In this document: piece by piece, positions 5,150 to 9,365 of the stretch
How the letters are laid out: every line of letters starts with the position of its first letter
Numbering within the stretch: position 1 is the first letter of the stretch
Source: Burkholderiales bacterium
GTDB lineage: Bacteria; Pseudomonadota; Gammaproteobacteria; Burkholderiales; SG8-39
Reading direction: 5' to 3'
NCBI GenBank assembly: GCA_017880745.1
Contig: JADGRR010000081.1
Location: 1 to 9,365, forward strand
Length of the DNA: 9,365 nucleotides
The notes under the pieces: generated by a model
What the model was told of the DNA's origin: nothing
Seen by the model: only the letters and a program-made list of their open reading frames with translations
The model's database searches: none
Made by a program: the position numbers and the translations under genes

Positions 5150-6820
5150 ATGGCCTCACGCAAGCGGCGCGGCGGCAAGGGTGGCGAACGGCGGGTGTAC
5201 CTGATCGGCGCGGGTGCCGCGCTTGCGGCCGGCGCTTCGCCCGAGGAGATGGGCTTCAAGGCCTACAACCTCGCTCGCATGGCGACCGTCGGCATGCCGG
5301 TGCCGGCCGCGTTCGTGCTGTCCACGGCGTTCTGTCGCGACTACTATGCAGCCAAGGGCGCGCTGCCCGAAGGCTTCCGCGACTTGCTGCGCGGCAATCT
5401 GCGCGAGCTCGAGCGCTCGTCGGGCTTGAGCTTCGGCGGCGAGCGCCGGCCGCTGCTGGTGTCGGTGCGCTCCGGCGCGGCGGTGTCCATGCCGGGGATG
5501 CTGGACACGGTGCTCAATGTCGGCCTCAACGACGCCACCGTGGCGGGGCTGGTGCGCATGACCGGCAATCCGCGTCTCGCCTGGGATTCCTACCGCAGAC
5601 TGATCCAGTCATTCGCCGAAGTGGTGCATGGCGCCAAGCCGGATGCGTTCGACGAGGCGCTCGCGCGGCAGCTGAAGGCGGCGCGCCTCGCGAGCGCGAG
5701 CGAGCTCGACTTCGTGGCGCTGCGCGAACTCGCCGCCGATTCTCTGGAACTTTACCGCGAGCTCAGCGGCGAGAGTTTTCCGCAGGCGCCGCTCGATCAG
5801 CTCGTCGCGGCGGTGGAGGCGGTGTTCCGTTCCTGGTCGGCGAAGAAAGCGCTCGAGTATCGCCGCATCCACCATCTTCACGGTGTGGCCGGCACCGCGG
5901 TCTGCGTGCAGACCATGGTGTACGGCAACAGCGGCGGCACCTCGGGATCCGGGGTCGCCTTTACCCGCGATCCGGCGACAGGCGAGAACGCGCTGTATAT
6001 GGATTTTCTGTTCAACGCCCAAGGCGACGACGTGGTCTCGGGCCGGCACGAGGTCGGCGACCGCGCGCAAATCGGCGCGCTGCTGCCCGAGGTGATGCAG
6101 CAAATCGAAGCCATGCGCAAGCGCCTCGAGGCCGAGTTCGGCGACCTGCAGGAGTTCGAGTTCACGGTGCAGAACGGGCAACTGTTCATGCTGCAGACGC
6201 GCAATGGCAAACGCACGCCGCTCGCGGCGCTGCGGATTGCGGTCGAAATGGTCGCAGAAGGCCTGCTCGAGCCAGCCCCGGCGCTGGAGCGGCTGGAGGG
6301 CTACAAGTTGGAAGCGATCCAGACCGAATCGATCCGCGCCAAGGACGGTCAGGCGCCGCTGGCGCAGGCAATCTCCGCCGGCGTCGGTGTCGCTGTGGGT
6401 GAAATTGCGCTCGACTCCGAGGCGGCGCGCCGGCGCGCGGCAGCCGGAAAGTCGGTCATCCTGGTGCGCGAGGATACGTCGACCGAAGACGTTGCCGGAA
6501 TCGCCAGTGCCGCCGGCATACTCACCGCGCGCGGCGGTCGCACGGCGCATGCGGCCGTGGTGGCGCGGCAGATGGGCAAGGTATGCCTGGTCGGATGCCG
6601 CGAACTCGGCATCGACCTCGCCAAGCGCAGCTGCAGCATCGGCGGCAAGGTGCTGCGCGAAGGTCAGGCGATATCGCTGGACGGCGGCGCCGGCGGCATT
6701 TACTCGGGTGCGGTCGACATCGTGCGCGCGAAACCGGAGCGTTATCTTGCGGCGGTCGCGTCCTGGCGCGCAGAATCACCGCCGGCGCGAATGAAACCCG
6801 CGCGACGGCGCCGAGCTTAG
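5150..6820 (+). CDS. Pyruvate phosphate dikinase-like protein lacking the PEP/pyruvate domain
   Basis: The protein is 556 residues, against about 875 for pyruvate phosphate dikinase (PPDK). Residues about 20-360 are the ATP-grasp domain, with LLVSVRSGAAVSMPGMLDT (102-120, Arg107), TSGSGVAFTRDP (264-275) and EFEFTV...LQTRNGKRT (335-356, Glu337 and Gln349 aligning with ATP-contact residues). Residues about 405-525 are the phosphohistidine domain, with GILTARGGRTAHAAVVAR (456-473) and catalytic His467. The C-terminal barrel that binds PEP/pyruvate is absent, and the downstream 127 bases do not encode it. In PPDK the first half-reactions use ATP and Pi to phosphorylate the His, releasing AMP and PPi; that chemistry could survive here, with an unknown acceptor. 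The usual GGKG loop reads GFKA (35-38). Both ends carry basic tails (MASRKRRGGKGGERR; KPARRRRA). It starts 2 bases after the DUF47 gene stop, with a weak ribosome site, suggesting translational coupling. It is not called ppdK because the pyruvate half is missing. Confidence 0.87.
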   Translation: MASRKRRGGKGGERRVYLIGAGAALAAGASPEEMGFKAYNLARMATVGMPVPAAFVLSTAFCRDYYAAKGALPEGFRDLLRGNLRELERSSGLSFGGERRPLLVSVRSGAAVSMPGMLDTVLNVGLNDATVAGLVRMTGNPRLAWDSYRRLIQSFAEVVHGAKPDAFDEALARQLKAARLASASELDFVALRELAADSLELYRELSGESFPQAPLDQLVAAVEAVFRSWSAKKALEYRRIHHLHGVAGTAVCVQTMVYGNSGGTSGSGVAFTRDPATGENALYMDFLFNAQGDDVVSGRHEVGDRAQIGALLPEVMQQIEAMRKRLEAEFGDLQEFEFTVQNGQLFMLQTRNGKRTPLAALRIAVEMVAEGLLEPAPALERLEGYKLEAIQTESIRAKDGQAPLAQAISAGVGVAVGEIALDSEAARRRAAAGKSVILVREDTSTEDVAGIASAAGILTARGGRTAHAAVVARQMGKVCLVGCRELGIDLAKRSCSIGGKVLREGQAISLDGGAGGIYSGAVDIVRAKPERYLAAVASWRAESPPARMKPARRRRA

Positions 6821-6947
6821 GGTCCAATACTCGCGCGACCATGCCCTTCGCCGATCGATTGGCCTGAATGGATCCCTGGTGTTTTGCCAAGAACTGCTAT
6901 GCGTTCCCGGTCACGCCGTAGCCGGCATGCATGGCGGCGGGCCGCGG
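6821..6947. other. Convergent intergenic gap with an 18-bp near-palindrome; no clear terminator
   Basis: The gap lies between the dikinase-like stop and the lipoprotein stop. GCCGGCATGCATGGCGGC (6921-6938) is a palindrome apart from one mismatched pair. No stem followed by a T-run was found on either strand, so no intrinsic terminator is called. A 17-codon frame with two cysteines (6868-6921, MDPWCFAKNCYAFPVTP) lies here without a ribosome site and is not called as a gene. Confidence 0.35.
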
Positions 6948-7457
6948 TCAGCGACTGCAATGCTCCCGAAACAACGGGCGGCCAAAATATTCAGGCTGGG
7001 TCATGGTGCTGCGCACGGTGCCGGATGCGCCGTCGAACAACACCAGGAAACGCGCGGGATCTCCGAAAATCTGGCAGTAGCGCCAATCCCACACCAGTTC
7101 GTCGCGGGCCTTGAAATAGACGCTGCGGCTGAAATCGGGCGGGCCGAGCACACGCAGCACCTCGTCTTTCGTCATCCGCGCGCGGACGCGCGCAAAACCT
7201 TTTTCTTCAAGGACATTCGCAATGTCCTGCAGGCGTCCGTCCGGCCCAAGCTTCACCATGAAGGTGTGAAACCCTAGCGGACCGCGCGCATACGCCAGTT
7301 GGACCGAACCGTCAGGCTCCTGCCAGCGCATCGCGGGCGGCCCCATCAAGGCCTGCACGTCCTCCAGGCGCGCCTCCCCGGGCCTGAGCCCGGATCCGCT
7401 GTAGGACGCGCACGCCGCCAGCAGCATGGTCGCGAGCAGGGTCGTCCAGAGTCTCAT
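6948..7457 (-). CDS. Outer-membrane-type lipoprotein with two BamE/SmpA-like repeats
   Basis: The protein is 169 residues. MRLWTTLLATMLLAAC is a lipoprotein signal with lipobox LAAC; Cys16 would be lipidated, and Ala at +2 favours outer-membrane sorting. After it come two units of similar pattern. The first (about 28-80) has ARLEDVQALMGPP (29-41); the second (about 93-152) has ARMTKDEVLRVLGPP (93-107). Each motif precedes a predicted strand-rich part (SVQLAYARG; DELVWDWRY). This is the layout of SmpA/OmlA (BamE-like) folds, which in BamE help outer-membrane protein assembly; the role here is unknown. The ATG at 7457 was chosen because it gives a clean signal; a TTG at 7481 is in frame but adds eight residues before it. 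It follows the second hemerythrin gene by 24 bases in the same direction, so it may share its transcript. No ribosome site is clear. Confidence 0.75.
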   Translation of the reverse strand: MRLWTTLLATMLLAACASYSGSGLRPGEARLEDVQALMGPPAMRWQEPDGSVQLAYARGPLGFHTFMVKLGPDGRLQDIANVLEEKGFARVRARMTKDEVLRVLGPPDFSRSVYFKARDELVWDWRYCQIFGDPARFLVLFDGASGTVRSTMTQPEYFGRPLFREHCSR

Positions 7458-7481
7458 GTTGGTCTGTGCTGCATGCGGCAA

Positions 7482-7883
7482 TCAATCGACGCGCGCAAGA
7501 AAATTCGCCAATTCCTTGTCCGAGAACAGAATGTGAAAACCCAGCCAAACTTCCGGGAACCGCGCCAACGCGATACGTGATCCGCTGGCGTCGACGTCGA
7601 AGGTGGCTTTGTAATGAAGCGCCTGCTCGATCAGCATCGCATGTTCAGCCGTGTGTTGCGCGGTCTTGGGATAACGATGCTGCGCCATCAGCTGCCGTTC
7701 CAGGTCGAAGTGCGTTGTTGCATGCCGGATGACGTCGTCGAGCACCTTGACGCAAAAGTCCTTGCCTTTGCCTTGCTCCAGGGCGTGGGGCAGCAAATTG
7801 AAGAGTTCTGCCAGCGCCTTGTGGTCGGCGTCCATCTTCGCGTGTCCGGTCTTGAGTGTGTGGTCCCACGAAATCCAGTCCAT
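7482..7883 (-). CDS. Bacteriohemerythrin (second of two), all iron ligands present
   Basis: This is a 133-residue single-domain hemerythrin, a four-helix bundle with a non-haem di-iron centre that binds O2 reversibly. The likely ligands are His21 (DADH), His58 and Glu62 (HFDLE), His77 and His81 (HTAEH), and His117 and Asp122 (HILFSD). The 4, 4 and 5 residue spacings match canonical hemerythrin. The N-terminal W-x-x-W-D pattern (DWISWDH) is typical of bacterial members. The ATG is preceded by GGGGAG eight bases upstream. It begins 28 bases after the stop of the other hemerythrin and is clearly divergent from it, so the pair is an old duplication or separate acquisitions. Possible roles are oxygen storage or delivery, oxygen sensing, or NO handling; the sequence does not decide among them. 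Confidence 0.92.
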   Translation of the reverse strand: MDWISWDHTLKTGHAKMDADHKALAELFNLLPHALEQGKGKDFCVKVLDDVIRHATTHFDLERQLMAQHRYPKTAQHTAEHAMLIEQALHYKATFDVDASGSRIALARFPEVWLGFHILFSDKELANFLARVD

Positions 7884-7910
7884 GCCTCGGGCTCCCCGGT
7901 TGCTGCCAGT

Positions 7911-8324
7911 TCATTCGGTATCGATGCGTCCCGGATCGCCACGGTTGCCGATCGCGTATCGGGCAAAGGGCTGATCGCTGTCGATAGTGTGACGGAATAG
8001 CCAAGCGTGCACCGACGGCAGCAACTCTCCGTTCATCTCCTGGCGCAGAACCCGTTGCTCGAGAACTGCAAATTGCTCGACTATATGCCGGTGTTCGGCG
8101 CGGTGAGCGGCGAATTCGGGATAATCGACTATCTGCATCAAAGACTCTTCTACAGCGAAGTGAGATTTCACGGACTCCCTTGCCCGCGCTATTAGCGGCT
8201 GCACCGAATTCCAGTGCGCTCTGCCCTCGACCGCTTTCTCGAATTCGGTGATGAACTCGATCAACGATTCGTGCTGCGTGTCGATTTCCTGTATGCCGAG
8301 GGCATACTCGTCTTTCCATATCAT
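7911..8324 (-). CDS. Bacteriohemerythrin (first of two), all iron ligands present
   Basis: This is a 137-residue single-domain hemerythrin. The likely di-iron ligands are His18 (IDTQH), His55 and Glu59 (HFAVE), His74 and His78 (HRAEH), and His112 and Asp117 (HTIDSD), with canonical 4, 4 and 5 spacing. The start MIWKDEYALGIQEID is a standard family N-terminus. The ATG at 8324 has a good ribosome site, AGGTGG, four bases upstream. The C-terminus runs about 15 residues past the last helix (YAIGNRGDPGRIDTE), longer than in the neighbour. It is the upstream gene of the minus-strand group hemerythrin-hemerythrin-lipoprotein. Its ATG overlaps, as ATGA, the stop of a tiny open frame upstream. It is a cytoplasmic oxygen-binding protein by family; its exact use is unknown. 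Confidence 0.92.
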   Translation of the reverse strand: MIWKDEYALGIQEIDTQHESLIEFITEFEKAVEGRAHWNSVQPLIARARESVKSHFAVEESLMQIVDYPEFAAHRAEHRHIVEQFAVLEQRVLRQEMNGELLPSVHAWLFRHTIDSDQPFARYAIGNRGDPGRIDTE

Positions 8325-8407
8325 TTTTCCACCTCGCTTGCGCGACGCAGGGGCACGGCTAACGCGGCAACGGCGATCGCGATCAGTTCGAATTCGTCCA
8401 ACACCAA
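8321..8407 (-). CDS. Possible short ORF overlapping the hemerythrin start (ATGA)
   Basis: A 28-codon frame from a TTG at 8407 (or GTG at 8404) stops with a TGA that overlaps the hemerythrin ATG by the classic ATGA arrangement. The peptide has an acidic start (LDEFE), a hydrophobic core (LIAIAVAALAV) and a charged end (LRRASEVEK), like a short membrane helix. The frame stays open further upstream but without an ATG, GTG or TTG. There is no clear ribosome site. It may be a coupled leader peptide or a chance frame. Confidence 0.2.
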   Translation of the reverse strand: MVLDEFELIAIAVAALAVPLRRASEVEK

Positions 8408-8643
8408 GTCTAGTCTCAGCTCGGAAAGATTGCCAATGCGTAATACCTTACTAGCTATCGAGGTTATCCTCCCGCAGCCGCGTTGGCGTGAGCGGCTCTC
8501 GACGCGCTGGGCAAGGGACTACAATGGGAACCGGCGTTGCCCTCGCGGCCCTTGCGCGCGGGCCATGACTAGTCTGCACCGCTGGACGCTGTCCTGGACC
8601 GGCAATATTTAACACAACTCAACAAAAACAGCTTATATCCGGC
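8325..8643. other. Divergent intergenic region of about 320 bases, little assignable
   Basis: This lies between the hemerythrin group (leftward) and the phosphatase-family gene (rightward). It holds the hemerythrin ribosome site, the possible coupled micro-ORF (8321-8407), a 9-bp palindrome ATTGCCAAT (8429-8437), a weak GC-rich inverted repeat GGCCC/GGGCC (8547-8551 and 8560-8564), and an AT-rich promoter-like patch at 8604-8638. A plus-strand frame (ATG 8436 to 8612, 58 codons, GGAAAG eight bases upstream) is possible but its Arg/Trp-rich product looks non-functional. No convincing promoter for the hemerythrin genes was found. Confidence 0.4.
8609..8638 (+). promoter_or_regulatory. Candidate sigma-70 promoter for the phosphatase-family gene
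   Basis: TTAACA (8609-8614) and TTATAT (8633-8638) are separated by 18 bases, in the only clearly AT-rich patch of this gap. Transcription would begin about 6-7 bases after the -10, that is at or beside the ATG at 8644. This gives a leaderless or near-leaderless message and explains the lack of a ribosome site. Confidence 0.4.
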
Positions 8644-9365
8644 ATGAATCTAATAACCTGGAACATCCAGTCCTGCCGCGGCTGCGACGGCCGCGTGGAC
8701 CCGAAGCGCATTGTCGATGTCTGCCGCGAAATGGCCGATTTCGACGTTCTTTGCTTCCAGGAAGTGGCGCGCAATTATTCCGATCTTCCCGGATCCTCCG
8801 GCGAGGACCAGTTCGGCCTGCTCGGCGGGCTGTTGCCCGGATTCACCGCCGTGGAGGGGATAGCAGTCGACGTGCTTAGCGCCGAGGGCAGGCGGCGCCA
8901 GTTCGGCAACCTGATCCTCACGCGCTATCCGGTGATCCAGGTATTCGCGCATCTGCTGCCCTGGCCGGCCGACCCGGCCGTGCCGAGCATGCAGCGCATC
9001 GCGCTGGAGGCGGTGCTCGCCGCGCCGTTTGGACCGGTACGGGTGACGACCACCCACCTCGAATACTATTCGGAGATGCAGCGCAGGCAGCAGGTGAACC
9101 GCCTGCGCGAATTGCATGCCGAGGCCGCCGCGCACCGCGGCGACGGCAGCCATGCGCAGAAAGAGGGCGGGCCGTTTGAGACCAGGCCGCGACCGGCGTC
9201 GGCCATACTCACCGCCGATTTCAATTTCCGAAGCGACGATCCGCTGCATGCGCGCATCGTCGCGCCCTATTCCGACGAAACGCCCGCCTACCGCGACGCC
9301 TGGCAAGTGCGCCATGGCGATCGACCCCACGATCACACCCTGGGTGTGCACGACCACGTGCAATG
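8644..9365 (+). CDS. Endonuclease/exonuclease/phosphatase (EEP) family protein, cut by right edge
   Basis: 240 codons are visible with no stop. The EEP fold (exonuclease III, DNase I and phosphodiesterase relatives) is shown by its ordered motifs: TWNIQ (5-9, Asn7, metal or phosphate contact), FDVLCFQEV (33-41, metal-binding Glu40), NLILTRYPV (89-97), TTHLEYYS (136-143, His138) and LTADFN (189-194, with catalytic Asp192 and Asn194). The final S/D-H motif with the catalytic His should lie just past the edge, or near GVHDHV (234-239). There is no signal peptide. These enzymes hydrolyse phosphodiesters in DNA, RNA, lipids or inositol phosphates; the substrate cannot be read from sequence. The small cysteine-bearing insert near the start (SCRGCDGR) is a specific trait of this subgroup. 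The ATG at 8644 is the first in frame; a promoter-like -10 lies directly upstream and no ribosome site is seen. Confidence 0.85.
   Translation, partial: MNLITWNIQSCRGCDGRVDPKRIVDVCREMADFDVLCFQEVARNYSDLPGSSGEDQFGLLGGLLPGFTAVEGIAVDVLSAEGRRRQFGNLILTRYPVIQVFAHLLPWPADPAVPSMQRIALEAVLAAPFGPVRVTTTHLEYYSEMQRRQQVNRLRELHAEAAAHRGDGSHAQKEGGPFETRPRPASAILTADFNFRSDDPLHARIVAPYSDETPAYRDAWQVRHGDRPHDHTLGVHDHVQ

Noticed and set aside
5609..6550. 313-codon open frame on the minus strand opposite the dikinase-like gene
   Set aside because: The plus strand encodes well-conserved PPDK motifs across the same bases, so this is an antisense shadow.
6821..6947. Missing PPDK barrel lost by a frameshift
   Set aside because: Only 127 bases separate the stop from the convergent lipoprotein gene and no frame there resembles the barrel domain of about 340 residues. 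The protein ends cleanly after its second domain.
8547..8564. Intrinsic terminator (GGCCC/GGGCC)
   Set aside because: The stem is only 5 bp, the loop is GC-rich and no T-run follows on either strand.
8436..8612. 58-codon plus-strand frame before the EEP gene
   Set aside because: It has a possible GGAAAG ribosome site, but the Arg/Trp-rich product shows no fold, signal or motif, and codon use is not gene-like.
8650..9363. 237-codon open frame on the minus strand at the right end
   Set aside because: The plus strand carries the ordered EEP motifs (TWNIQ, CFQEV, TTHLE, TADFN), so the minus frame is a shadow.

Overview
The window comes from a GC-rich (roughly 65% by eye) Gram-negative bacterium, most likely a betaproteobacterium. 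That placement is an inference from codon use, a lipoprotein with a normal lipobox, paired bacteriohemerythrins, and an FNR-type site. No rRNA, tRNA, transposase, integrase, CRISPR array or long repeat was seen, so it reads as ordinary chromosome rather than an island. Both ends cut through genes.

Left block (1-2890, minus strand): an ABC importer of the CUT1/Ugp type, in transcription order ATPase (ugpC-like, GTG start), periplasmic binding protein (ugpB-like), first permease (ugpA-like, cut by the left edge). A 114-base gap between ATPase and binding protein holds a perfect 12-bp palindrome and a 7-bp-stem hairpin. The likely cargo is sn-glycerol-3-phosphate or a related glycerol phosphodiester or sugar.

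Central control region (2891-3188): a 298-base divergent intergenic region. It carries a 17-bp inverted repeat and a lone Pho half-box on the ugp side, and a near-consensus FNR/ANR box (TTGAC-TTTA-ATCAA) on the other side.

Central block (3189-6820, plus strand): two genes 2 bases apart. The first encodes a 652-residue protein with about 430 N-terminal residues I do not recognise, fused to a C-terminal DUF47/PhoU-related helical domain. The second encodes a 556-residue protein with the ATP-grasp and phosphohistidine domains of pyruvate phosphate dikinase but no PEP/pyruvate barrel. Its catalytic His is present. Together they look like a phosphate-linked phosphotransfer pair with an unknown acceptor, and they are the most interesting part of the window.

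Right block (6948-8324, minus strand): two different bacteriohemerythrins in tandem, each with all seven iron ligands, followed by a small outer-membrane-type lipoprotein with two BamE/SmpA-like repeats. A gene-poor stretch (8325-8643) separates them from a plus-strand endonuclease/exonuclease/phosphatase-family gene (8644 to the right edge), whose likely promoter would give a leaderless mRNA.

As a whole: phosphate or glycerol-phosphate acquisition sits back to back with a PhoU-like/dikinase pair, and an FNR-type site plus hemerythrins suggest oxygen-responsive physiology. The functional link between blocks is inference from position only.
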